Source: Methylovorus sp035565335 (GTDB lineage: Bacteria; Pseudomonadota; Gammaproteobacteria; Burkholderiales; Methylophilaceae). From it: 11,993 nucleotides of DNA. Position 1 is the first letter of the stretch. Each line of letters starts with the position of its first letter. Below the pieces are notes generated by a model. It searched no databases. It saw only the letters and a list, made by a program, of their open reading frames with translations, and was not told the DNA's origin. Location: positions 1 to 11,993 of the forward strand of contig DATMSO010000070.1 in the NCBI GenBank assembly GCA_035565335.1. The letters are read 5' to 3'. The position numbers and the translations under genes are program-made. This document shows positions 5,867-11,993 of the stretch, piece by piece.

Positions 5867-6931
5867 CTAATCCTTGGCAAACAGGCCGAGCACGGCCGAG
5901 TATTCGAGCAGTTCGCTGCCCTGTCCATGAGGGGCAATTTCACCATTGCCATAAAAACCGATCAAGGGCATACCGGGGCAACGCACCCGCAGGGCATCCA
6001 GGTCCCGGTCCATGCCGTTATACAAATAAGGCCCGCGCCCCAGACAGCTGAAAAACAAGCCAAATGACGGCGCCTGATCCCACGCAGCCAGCTGGCCTGC
6101 AATCAGGCCATGCAGTTCGGCCTCGGCGGCGTCTGCCGCACGCACACCCCAGCATACCACCTGACCGGGGCGTAATAGCTTGGTCAGCGTCAGCGATTGC
6201 TGGGCGGCATTTTCCGAAACGATACCCGCCAACTGAAAATCGCCCGCCAGCAATTGGGGTTCGCTATCGGCGATCAAGGCCATCAGCAAATGCGAAGAAG
6301 GCGCCGTATCCGGAAAGGACAGGTGAAACATGGGCAATGCCGGTTGCGCATTTAACTGCAAGAGGTCGTAATCACTGGCAGCGTCGATGGTCTGGATGGA
6401 AGTCAGTATGCGCAGGCCATGCGATACCAGCACGGCCGGGTGCACGCCACGAAACGCGGCTTCGCAATGCCCCACTGGCGTGCCCTTGGCATGTTGCCAT
6501 ACCGAAAAAGGCCCCTGCCCTGTCGCATCGCCGGAGACCCCGCCGAAACGCAAGGCGGACGATTGCAACCAGACCGTATTGAGCGCATTGGGCGCGGTGA
6601 GTGCCATGCGCAAGCCGGGGCCGTCAGGCTTGGGCAGCATGCTGACATCGCCACTGAATACCATGGCCGCCGCCGCGGGCGTGTCCAGCACCCAATCTTC
6701 TTCGGTAAAAATACCGGGCGCCGAACAGCCCATGACTTGCAGGCAACTCGCCGCTGCCGCGGCAGCGCGGATGGCAGGCTGCGGATCGGCGGCAAACTCT
6801 TCGGTCAAAAACAGCAGTACGCTATTCGGTATACGGTCTCCGAGTTTGTGCATGGCTTGCTGCACGGCTTCGGCAGCGAGCTCTGCGCGCGCCGTATTGC
6901 TCACAGCCAGACCGGTGGCCACCTCACTCAC
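5867..6931 (-). CDS. FIST-domain protein (FIST N plus FIST C), stand-alone
   Basis: The 354-residue protein has the two-part FIST architecture. The N-terminal part (about 30-200) begins PNSVLLFLTEEF and includes the GCSAPGIF turn (69-76). The C-terminal FIST_C part ends with GLFFSCLGRG (291-300), a Tyr-rich PYLYN and the hallmark PLIGFYGNGEIAP (322-334). FIST domains are thought to sense small ligands, possibly amino acids, in signal transduction. Here no histidine kinase, GGDEF or chemotaxis output domain is fused, so its partner is unknown. It starts at GTG 6931, overlapping the nth stop by 4 nt (GTGA), and is followed after 2 nt by the DUF1841 gene, so it is translated within the nth operon. 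It is cytoplasmic, with no export signal. Confidence 0.87.
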   Translation of the reverse strand: MSEVATGLAVSNTARAELAAEAVQQAMHKLGDRIPNSVLLFLTEEFAADPQPAIRAAAAAASCLQVMGCSAPGIFTEEDWVLDTPAAAAMVFSGDVSMLPKPDGPGLRMALTAPNALNTVWLQSSALRFGGVSGDATGQGPFSVWQHAKGTPVGHCEAAFRGVHPAVLVSHGLRILTSIQTIDAASDYDLLQLNAQPALPMFHLSFPDTAPSSHLLMALIADSEPQLLAGDFQLAGIVSENAAQQSLTLTKLLRPGQVVCWGVRAADAAEAELHGLIAGQLAAWDQAPSFGLFFSCLGRGPYLYNGMDRDLDALRVRCPGMPLIGFYGNGEIAPHGQGSELLEYSAVLGLFAKD

Positions 6932-7560
6932 ACGGTTTTTTCCTTGTATTCACATTGATCGTAAATCACACAGGCAGCACATTTGGGCTTGCGCGCCACA
7001 CAGACATAACGCCCGTGCAGGATCAGCAGATGATGGGCATCCTGCAGATAGTCTTTGGGCACGGATTTCAGAAGCTTCTTTTCCACCTCCAGCGGGGTTT
7101 TGCCCGGGGCAAGGCCAATGCGATTGCCCAGGCGGAAGATATGCGTATCGACAGCAATGGTCGCCTCGCCAAATGCGGTATTGAGGATGACATTCGCAGT
7201 TTTGCGCCCCACGCCTGGCAGGCTTTCCAGGGCCTCGCGCGTGCGCGGCACCTCACCATTGAATTGCTCGACCAGCATGCGGCAGGTCGCCAGCACATTC
7301 TTGGCTTTGCTGTGGTAAAGGCCTATGGTTTTGATATAGTTTTCCAGGCCTTCCAGGCCTAGATCAACAATGGCTTGCGGCGTATTCGCCACCGGAAACA
7401 ATTTTGCCGTGGCGATATTGACACCCTTGTCTGTCGCCTGCGCGGACAATATCACCGCTATCAGCAATTCAAACGTGGAGGTATGCGTCAGCTCGGTTTT
7501 AGGCTCAGGAATCGCCTCACTCAAGCGTTTGAAAATCTCGCGTCTTTTTTCTGCATTCAT
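6928..7560 (-). CDS. nth: Endonuclease III (DNA glycosylase / AP lyase)
   Basis: This base-excision repair enzyme removes oxidised pyrimidines and cuts the abasic site. The 210-residue protein is nearly the length of the E. coli enzyme and aligns without gaps at key sites. The helix-hairpin-helix LPGVGRKTAN (114-123) carries the catalytic K120. D138 lies in VDTHIFR, and the [4Fe-4S] ligands C187-x6-C194-x2-C197-x5-C203 are all present. The C-terminus EYKEKTV is typical. ATG 7560 has no clear Shine-Dalgarno, and a 14-bp palindrome lies just upstream. It follows rnfB by 52 nt, an association also seen in the E. coli rsx-nth operon. Confidence 0.98.
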   Translation of the reverse strand: MNAEKRREIFKRLSEAIPEPKTELTHTSTFELLIAVILSAQATDKGVNIATAKLFPVANTPQAIVDLGLEGLENYIKTIGLYHSKAKNVLATCRMLVEQFNGEVPRTREALESLPGVGRKTANVILNTAFGEATIAVDTHIFRLGNRIGLAPGKTPLEVEKKLLKSVPKDYLQDAHHLLILHGRYVCVARKPKCAACVIYDQCEYKEKTV

Positions 7561-7575
7561 GGATTTGGCTAAATG

Positions 7576-7589
7576 GCGTCAGCTGACGC
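7576..7589. repeat. 14-bp perfect palindrome between rnfB and nth
   Basis: GCGTCAG followed directly by CTGACGC is a perfect 14-bp palindrome. It lies 15 nt upstream of the nth start and inside the only gap between rnfB and nth. With no loop it is better suited to a dimeric protein site than to an RNA hairpin. It could also be chance in GC-rich DNA. Confidence 0.5.
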
Positions 7590-7612
7590 ATGGCTGGGGT
7601 AAAAGGGGGCGT

Positions 7613-8497
7613 TCATTGATCTTTTTTTATCTGCGCTCGTCTTGCCTCAATCGCGGCAATCTCGGCGGCCACAGTGGGGCTGAGTGCCTCGGTGTTGCGT
7701 GGTGCCACAGCAGCCTTTTGCGCCTGCACTCGCGCCATGGCGGCGGCAATCGCCGCTTTCTTGGCCAGGGCCGCTTTTTCTGCAGCGGGATCCTGGCTGC
7801 TGCCCTGCGTGGCAGCCGCCCGCCTTTGCGCCAGCTTGCGCGCTCGCTCTTCCTGCTCGCGGACTTGTCGCTGCAGGCGGAAGGCATGGCGTTCCCGCGC
7901 AATATTAGCGGCCTGAACATCCAGCGGACCATCCGGTGCATGCACGGCGGATTCCGGATAGCGCCAGCCCTGGCGCGCAGTAACGGGCGGTGCCTGCATG
8001 CTGATGCAATCTACGGGGCAAGGCGCAATGCAAAGCTCGCAACCGGTACATTCGTCCGCGATCACGGTATGCATCTGTTTGGATGCGCCCAGAATGGCAT
8101 CCACTGGGCATGCCTGTATGCACAGCGTGCAGCCAATACAGGTCTGCTCATCAATGACGGCGACTTGTCTGGGTTTTTGCACACCATGCTGGGGGTTCAG
8201 CGGAATGTAAGGTCGCCGCAGTAAATTGGCCAGTGCTTGCACGCCCGCCTCACCACCTGGCGGACATTGGTTGATATTGGCGTCGCCGCGCGCAATCGCT
8301 TCGGCATAGGGTTTGCACCCCTGATAGCCACATTGCGTGCATTGCGTTTGCGGCAGAATGGCGTCGATGCTGGCGACCAGCGGGTCGATCTTCCCCTCGG
8401 CCGCAGGCGCGCCGAATGCGGATGCGCTGGCGTTGCCCACGACGAATCGACGCGGGCTTGGCAATAACGGATGGGAAATAGGCTTGGATACAGACAT
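7613..8497 (-). CDS. rnfB: RnfB/RsxB-like iron-sulfur protein, soluble form
   Basis: From ATG 8497 the protein has 294 residues. An Fe-S domain binds one cluster through C53, C56, C61 and C78 (CTQCGYQGC). Two ferredoxin motifs follow: CIGCTLCIQACP (120-131) and CTGCELCIAPCP (150-161), each suited to a [4Fe-4S] cluster. In Rnf/Rsx complexes RnfB passes electrons to the membrane complex, and in E. coli Rsx helps re-reduce SoxR. This protein lacks the hydrophobic N-terminal anchor of E. coli RsxB, and its C-terminal third (200-294) is a charged, Ala/Lys/Arg-rich helical tail. No other rnf gene is in the window. Stand-alone RnfB-like ferredoxins next to nth are common in Betaproteobacteria, so it may be a general ferredoxin and not a complex subunit. 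A TTG at 8506 is an alternative start three codons earlier. Confidence 0.9.
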   Translation of the reverse strand: MSVSKPISHPLLPSPRRFVVGNASASAFGAPAAEGKIDPLVASIDAILPQTQCTQCGYQGCKPYAEAIARGDANINQCPPGGEAGVQALANLLRRPYIPLNPQHGVQKPRQVAVIDEQTCIGCTLCIQACPVDAILGASKQMHTVIADECTGCELCIAPCPVDCISMQAPPVTARQGWRYPESAVHAPDGPLDVQAANIARERHAFRLQRQVREQEERARKLAQRRAAATQGSSQDPAAEKAALAKKAAIAAAMARVQAQKAAVAPRNTEALSPTVAAEIAAIEARRAQIKKDQ

Positions 8498-8509
8498 GAT
8501 ATGCAAGCG

Positions 8510-8515
8510 ATTATA
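8510..8515 (-). promoter_or_regulatory. Consensus -10 box upstream of rnfB
   Basis: The minus strand reads TATAAT at 8515-8510, preceded by TG, with only a weak TTAATT-like -35 about 16 nt upstream. Transcription would start near 8502, only about 5 nt before ATG 8497. No Shine-Dalgarno is present, so the message may be nearly leaderless. It would drive rnfB and possibly nth, FIST and DUF1841. Confidence 0.45.
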
Positions 8516-8663
8516 CAGGCTTGAGCCCTTTAATTAAGCGGTAACAGACCATGGCTAATATCCACGGTAATCACGCTGGCCCCAGGCAAAACGCGCGCCG
8601 CATTATGCTCAAATATGATGTAAGCAGATGCAAAAAGCGTGTTCTACCTAGGCCACTTTAAGT

Positions 8664-8669
8664 TAAAAT
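8664..8669 (+). promoter_or_regulatory. Possible -10 box of dapA
   Basis: TAAAAT lies 32 nt before the dapA start in an AT-rich stretch (8655-8690) that contrasts with the GC-rich surroundings. I cannot find a convincing -35 hexamer at 16-18 nt, so this is only a candidate. The rest of the 8516-8701 gap shows no gene I can support. Confidence 0.25.
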
Positions 8670-8701
8670 GTTTTGATTTAATTCATATTGTCAGGTTGAT
8701 C

Positions 8702-9574
8702 ATGCTGCAAGGCAGTCTTGTTGCCATCGCCACCCCCATGCATGAGGATGGTGGTCTTGATATTCAGGCATTACGTTCCCTCATCGACTTTCATGTGCAG
8801 GAAGGCACCGACGGTATTGTCATCGTCGGCACCACGGGCGAATCCCCTACCGTGGATTTTGAAGAGCATTGCCTGCTGATCAAAACGGCGATTGAGCAAG
8901 TGGCAGACCGTATTCCGGTCATCGCCGGCACAGGTGCCAACTCCACCAGCGAAGCCATCTACCTGACACGCAAGGCCAAGGAACTGGGTGCTGACGCCTG
9001 CCTGCTAGTGGCACCTTATTACAACAAGCCCACGCAGGAAGGCTTGTATCAGCATTACAAGGCGGTGGCCGAGGCCGTTGATATTCCGCAAATCCTGTAT
9101 AACGTACCCGGCCGCACCGGTTGCGATATCAGCAATGAAACCGCCTTGCGCTTGGCAGCGCTACCCAATATTGTGGGCATCAAGGACGCCACTGGCAGCT
9201 TGGAGCGTGGCACAGACCTGATCTTGCGCGCCCCTGCCGGTTTTGCCATTTACAGTGGCGACGACGCCACTGGCGCCGCCCTGATGCTGATGGGGGCGCA
9301 CGGGGTTATCTCGGTAACCGCCAATGTAGCGCCCCGCCTGATGCAGCAGATGTGCAAAGCCGCCTTGATTGGCGATGCAGCCACCACACGCAGCATCAAC
9401 GCCAAGCTGTTTGCACTCCACCAGAAACTGTTTGTCGAAGCCAACCCCATCCCAGTTAAGTGGGTATTGGGCGAAATGGGGCTGATAGGCCCAGGCATCC
9501 GCCTGCCATTGGTTCCTCTTTCCGCGCAGCATCACGAGACACTGCGTGCCGCCATGGGCAAAGCCTCCATCTAA
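8702..9574 (+). CDS. dapA: 4-hydroxy-tetrahydrodipicolinate synthase DapA
   Basis: DapA condenses pyruvate with aspartate semialdehyde, the committed step to meso-diaminopimelate and lysine. The 290-residue TIM-barrel protein has GTTGESPT (43-50, with T44/T45), APYYNKPTQEGLYQHYK (104-120, Y107), NVPGRTGCD (134-142, with Y133 just before and R138) and the Schiff-base lysine K161 in GIKDATG. It also has IYSGDD (183-188) and the C-terminal EANPIPVKW (246-254). All catalytic residues match E. coli numbering. An in-frame opening extends upstream to 8639, but MLQGSLVAIATP at 8702 is the family start and has AGG 6-7 nt upstream. bamC follows after 31 nt, the same order as in E. coli. Confidence 0.98.
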   Translation: MLQGSLVAIATPMHEDGGLDIQALRSLIDFHVQEGTDGIVIVGTTGESPTVDFEEHCLLIKTAIEQVADRIPVIAGTGANSTSEAIYLTRKAKELGADACLLVAPYYNKPTQEGLYQHYKAVAEAVDIPQILYNVPGRTGCDISNETALRLAALPNIVGIKDATGSLERGTDLILRAPAGFAIYSGDDATGAALMLMGAHGVISVTANVAPRLMQQMCKAALIGDAATTRSINAKLFALHQKLFVEANPIPVKWVLGEMGLIGPGIRLPLVPLSAQHHETLRAAMGKASI

Positions 9575-9605
9575 CTCACTGACTCGAAAGTTGACGAGAA
9601 ACCGC

Positions 9606-10868
9606 ATGAATCGATTCACTTTGAAACCGCTTGTACTCGCGACCTTACTTGCGCTGTCTGTCAGCGCCTGCGACTCCATTCCTTTTATCGACACGTCTTC
9701 TGATTACAAGGCAGCAGGCCGTTCGCGCCCGCTTGAAGTACCGCCGGACCTGACTTCGATTTCGTCAAATGACACCTACTCCGTGCCTGGCTCGACGACC
9801 TATTCCAACTATAGCCAGGGCCAGTCCGAACAAGTGGACGAACAGGTCAGGGTGTTAGCCAACCCCGACAATGTGCGGCTTGAGCGCGCTGGCGCCCAGC
9901 GCTGGCTGGTGGTGCAGGCGCCTCCGGAGAAAATCTGGCCTGTGGTGCGTGAATTCTGGGCTGATCTGGGCTTTTCAGTCCGGGTGGAAAACCCACAAAC
10001 GGGTGTAATGGAAACCGAATGGGTAGACCCCAGCACCTTGACCAAGGATGACAAGGGCAATTACCTGGATAAATTCCAGGGCTGGCTCGACAAGCTCAAC
10101 ACCCTGCAAAACCGCCAGAAATTCCGCACCCGTCTGGATAACGGCACAGAAACCGGCACGACGGAAATTTACATGAGCCACCGCTCGGTCAGCGATGTGC
10201 CTGATGATAACAAGGAACGGGTTGTCACCAGTGCCGGCGTCGTTGAAATGGGCTACAAGCGCAGCAAGAAAGAAGAAGCCCGTGCCGATGCTGAAGACAT
10301 TGATGCGGAACTGTTGCGCCGCCTGATGGTGAAACTGGGCGTGGAAGAAAAGAAATCACGCACCATCATCACCACATCCAATACCGAAGTCAGAGCCAAG
10401 CTTAACCAGAATAGCGATGGCACCGTGTCTCTGGCGGTGAATGACAGCTTTGACCGTGCCTGGCGTCGTGTCGGTCTGGCGCTGGATCGCGTAGGCTTTG
10501 TGGTTGAGGATCGTGACCGCTCAAGTGGTATTTTCTATGTGCGTTATTCCGATGTGGATATTGATGACACACCTCAACAGAAGAAAGGCCTGCTCGACAG
10601 CCTGAAGTTCTGGGGGGATGACAAGGATGACGAAGCCAAGAAAGACGCGGCCGCCAAACCTGCCGAAGACAAAGGCATCACGGACAAGCTGAAATTCTGG
10701 GGCAGCGACAAGGATAAAGCCAAGCAGGAAGCTGAGCGCCAATACCGCGTGAAGGTGGAAGACGATGGTACCGGCTCTAAAGTCTCCGTGACCGATAAAG
10801 ACGGTGTGCCGAGCAAATCCGCCAGCGCCAAGCGCATCATGAACCTGCTGTTCGAACAACTGAAATAA
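9606..10868 (+). CDS. bamC: Outer membrane protein assembly lipoprotein BamC
   Basis: BamC is a lipoprotein of the BAM complex, which inserts beta-barrel proteins into the outer membrane. The 420-residue precursor has a lipoprotein signal with lipobox VSAC (cysteine 22). An unstructured N-terminal segment includes the family motif RPLEVPPDLT (41-50). Two helix-grip domains follow: about 95-235 (RLERAGAQRWLVVQAPPEKIW at its start) and about 265-420. It is longer than the roughly 340 residues of E. coli BamC, mainly because of a charged insert with two KFWG repeats (about 327-376) in domain 2. ATG 9606 is chosen over upstream in-frame codons because it begins the signal peptide and has a GAG about 9 nt upstream. 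It follows dapA in the classical dapA-bamC arrangement. Confidence 0.92.
   Translation: MNRFTLKPLVLATLLALSVSACDSIPFIDTSSDYKAAGRSRPLEVPPDLTSISSNDTYSVPGSTTYSNYSQGQSEQVDEQVRVLANPDNVRLERAGAQRWLVVQAPPEKIWPVVREFWADLGFSVRVENPQTGVMETEWVDPSTLTKDDKGNYLDKFQGWLDKLNTLQNRQKFRTRLDNGTETGTTEIYMSHRSVSDVPDDNKERVVTSAGVVEMGYKRSKKEEARADAEDIDAELLRRLMVKLGVEEKKSRTIITTSNTEVRAKLNQNSDGTVSLAVNDSFDRAWRRVGLALDRVGFVVEDRDRSSGIFYVRYSDVDIDDTPQQKKGLLDSLKFWGDDKDDEAKKDAAAKPAEDKGITDKLKFWGSDKDKAKQEAERQYRVKVEDDGTGSKVSVTDKDGVPSKSASAKRIMNLLFEQLK
10584..10733 (+). repeat. Internal duplication in BamC (KFWG repeats)
   Basis: Residues 327-347 (KGLLDSLKFWGDDKDDEAKK and one more) and 356-376 (KGITDKLKFWGSDKDKAKQE and one more) are two copies of one charged motif built around LKFWG. 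They are joined by an Ala/Lys linker. The pair sits inside the second helix-grip domain, between its early strand FYVRYSDVD and the later RYRVKVED-like strand. Confidence 0.75.
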
Positions 10869-10888
10869 GCTTGCTCTTGATCTCTCGG

Positions 10889-10913
10889 GCCATGGGGCGC
10901 TAAGCTCCATGGC
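10889..10913 (+). promoter_or_regulatory. Hairpin ending 3 nt before the MBL-fold gene start
   Basis: GCCATGGGGC (10889-10898) pairs with GCTCCATGGC (10904-10913) over 10 bp with one G-U pair and a 5-nt GCTAA loop. The first ATG of the next gene begins at 10917. No T-run follows, so this is not an intrinsic terminator. It covers the place where a ribosome binding site should be, and no Shine-Dalgarno is visible outside it. Confidence 0.6.
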
Positions 10914-10916
10914 ATC

Positions 10917-11693
10917 ATGATGCGTTTCAGTTCCATAGGGAGCGGCAGTGCTGGCAATGGACTGCTGATTCAATCCCGCGACACCACCCTGCTACTGGAC
11001 TGCGGCTTCGGCCTGCGCGATGCCATTCATCGTTTGCAGCGGGCCGGCATGGCGCCGGAGAGCCTGACCGGCATTCTGGTCACGCATGAACATGATGACC
11101 ACGCAGGTGGCGTATTCAAGCTCGCTAATAAATTCGGTATTCCCGTATGGCTCACGCACGGGACATTGACCATGGTTGAGCGGTTAATGCCCAAACAGCG
11201 TGGCTTTGAGTTGCATGTGATTGATAGCCATACGCCTTTCACCATACAAGACCTGGGTGTGCAGCCATTTCCTGTGCCACATGATGCCCGCGAGCCGGTG
11301 CAATATACCTTTCATGATGGCAATACCAAACTTGGTGTGCTGACCGATACCGGCACCTCCACGCCCCATATCGAAGCCATGCTGTCAGGCTGCCATGGCC
11401 TGGTGCTGGAATGTAATCATGATCTCGATATGCTGATGAACGGGCCCTACGCCTGGCCATTGAAGAAACGCGTAAGCGGCAGACTTGGCCATCTCGACAA
11501 CACGACTTCAGCCGGCATTTTGGGGAATCTGGATCTAAGCCACCTTCAGCATTTGCTGGCAGCCCATCTCAGCGCAAAGAACAATCATCCGGATTTAGTC
11601 ATCGATTGTTTATCTTCTGCGCTGCAATGCGAGCGGGAATGGATCAGTATTGCTGATCAGGAACTGGGATTTGACTGGCGAGATATTCGTTGA
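10917..11693 (+). CDS. MBL-fold metallohydrolase, YycJ/WalJ family
   Basis: The 258-residue protein begins MRFSSIGSGSAGNG after a doubled ATG (10917 and 10920), the usual start of YycJ/WalJ-like proteins. The metal site is complete: THEHDDH (56-62), H122, D144 in TDTGT, H168 in LECNHD and H192 in GHLDN. Relatives are metal-dependent nucleases or phosphodiesterases (a 5'-to-3' DNA exonuclease activity is reported for YycJ), but the substrate here is not known. It lies 48 nt after bamC on the same strand and may be cotranscribed, although a strong hairpin separates them. The protein is cytoplasmic. Confidence 0.92.
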   Translation: MMRFSSIGSGSAGNGLLIQSRDTTLLLDCGFGLRDAIHRLQRAGMAPESLTGILVTHEHDDHAGGVFKLANKFGIPVWLTHGTLTMVERLMPKQRGFELHVIDSHTPFTIQDLGVQPFPVPHDAREPVQYTFHDGNTKLGVLTDTGTSTPHIEAMLSGCHGLVLECNHDLDMLMNGPYAWPLKKRVSGRLGHLDNTTSAGILGNLDLSHLQHLLAAHLSAKNNHPDLVIDCLSSALQCEREWISIADQELGFDWRDIR

Positions 11694-11758
11694 AGTTAAG
11701 CAAGAGATAACAGCAAAACCAAAGCTCGACATGGTGAAGTGCGCCTGTTTAAGGATGT

Positions 11759-11866
11759 GATGGATTCCATCAATCGCTGGCGATTAGCTGGCATTTATCC
11801 CGCATTTATGGATAAATTAGCAAGCTGCAGACAAACAAAAAGGCCAACTTTTCAGTTGGCCTTTTT
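11759..11866 (+). ncRNA. Possible small RNA or structured 3' UTR after the MBL-fold gene
   Basis: The 143 nt between the MBL-fold stop and the terminator hold three adjacent inverted repeats: GATGGATTCCATC (11759-11771), AATCG/CGATT (11772-11785) and ATTTATCC/GGATAAAT with a 9-nt loop (11793-11817). They are followed by a strong intrinsic terminator. This layout is typical of a 3'-UTR-derived or independent small RNA. I could not identify a promoter inside the region, and no known RNA family is recognised. Confidence 0.25.
11837..11866. terminator. Bidirectional intrinsic terminator
   Basis: AAAAAGGCCAAC (11837-11848) and GTTGGCCTTTTT (11855-11866) form a perfect 12-bp stem, the inner 7 bp GC-rich, with a TTTTCA loop. 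Each strand has a T-run after the stem. It ends the plus-strand dapA-bamC-MBL transcript and the converging minus-strand gene at the right edge. Confidence 0.9.
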
Positions 11867-11892
11867 ACTTTGCTAGTAAATACTAGAAAGAC

Positions 11893-11993
11893 TTACTTAG
11901 CTTCTTCAGCTGGTGCAGCAGGAGCTTCAGCGGCTGGTGCTTCAGCAGCTGGTGCCTCAGCAGCAGGAGCTTCAGCAGCTGGTGCTTCAGCGG
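11893..11993 (-). CDS. C-terminal end of an Ala/Pro/Glu-repeat protein, cut by window edge
   Basis: On the minus strand an open frame enters from the right edge and ends at TAA (11895-11893). The 32 visible residues are repeats of AEAPA and end with APAEEAK. DNA codons vary (GCA/GCT/GCC, CCA/CCT) while the protein repeat is kept, which supports a real coding frame. The bidirectional terminator lies 27 nt past the stop. Such tails occur on several unrelated proteins, including some ribosomal and DNA- or polymer-binding proteins, so I cannot name it from this fragment. Confidence 0.7.
   Translation of the reverse strand, partial: AEAPAAEAPAAEAPAAEAPAAEAPAAPAEEAK

Noticed and set aside
6387..7184. 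Plus-strand open frames opposite the FIST and nth genes
   Set aside because: They are shadows of high-GC coding on the other strand, and cross the nth/FIST junction without any domain match.
8551..8661. 36-codon plus-strand ORF and an opposite-strand open stretch in the rnfB-dapA gap
   Set aside because: The plus ORF has no good RBS and no similarity I recognise. The minus stretch lacks a usable start codon. Neither can be supported as a gene.
11760..11876. 38-codon ORF after the MBL-fold gene, with an AAGG upstream
   Set aside because: It runs straight through the intrinsic terminator, so its message would end before its stop codon. The RNA hairpins explain this stretch better.

Overview
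This looks like a chromosomal stretch from a betaproteobacterium. The supporting features are a nadB gene divergent from rpoE, an nth next to a soluble-type RnfB, a DUF1841 protein, a dapA-bamC pair and moderate GC content. The Methylophilaceae / Nitrosomonadales side is my guess, but nothing in the window settles the family. I see no insertion sequence, phage gene, CRISPR array, tRNA or rRNA. Coding density is high and no gene-free stretch exceeds 300 bases.

Layout. Positions 1-215 (minus) hold the start of the sigma-E gene rpoE, cut by the window edge, with a good candidate sigma-E promoter at 254-282. nadB (298-1956, plus) diverges from it and is followed by a small predicted secreted protein (1999-2346, plus). 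Everything from 2396 to 8497 is on the minus strand. Read in transcription order it is: rnfB-like ferredoxin, nth, a FIST-domain protein, a DUF1841 protein, an ECF sigma factor, a small zinc-binding anti-sigma factor, then a three-gene RiPP (ribosomally made, modified peptide) cluster of bufferin/oxazolin type. That cluster has a secreted Cys-rich precursor (bufA/hvfA-like), a DUF692 multinuclear iron enzyme (bufB) and a DUF2063 partner (bufC). From 8702 the plus strand carries dapA, bamC and a YycJ/WalJ-like metallo-beta-lactamase-fold protein. These end at a strong bidirectional terminator (11837-11866), shared with a converging Ala/Pro/Glu-repeat protein cut by the right edge.

The most interesting part is the self-contained unit at 2396-5337: sigma factor, soluble anti-sigma, precursor, modifying enzyme and partner. 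The spacings (44 nt, 89 nt, 2 nt, 4-nt overlap) suggest one regulated unit. The precursor has a Sec-type signal peptide and six cysteines. Two lie in DGKC/TGKC motifs like those of known precursors, and four lie in tandem EGSC repeats, where the described motif is EGKC. By analogy with bufferins and HvfA, the cysteines may become copper-binding thiooxazoles in an exported peptide, and the sigma/anti-sigma pair may sense metal or redox stress. Both points are inference.

Non-coding structures worth attention are the sigma-E-like promoter of rpoE, an inverted repeat between the anti-sigma gene and bufA, a 14-bp perfect palindrome between rnfB and nth, a 10-bp hairpin ending 3 nt before the start codon of the metallo-beta-lactamase gene, and three consecutive hairpins before the final terminator that may be a small RNA or a structured 3' UTR.
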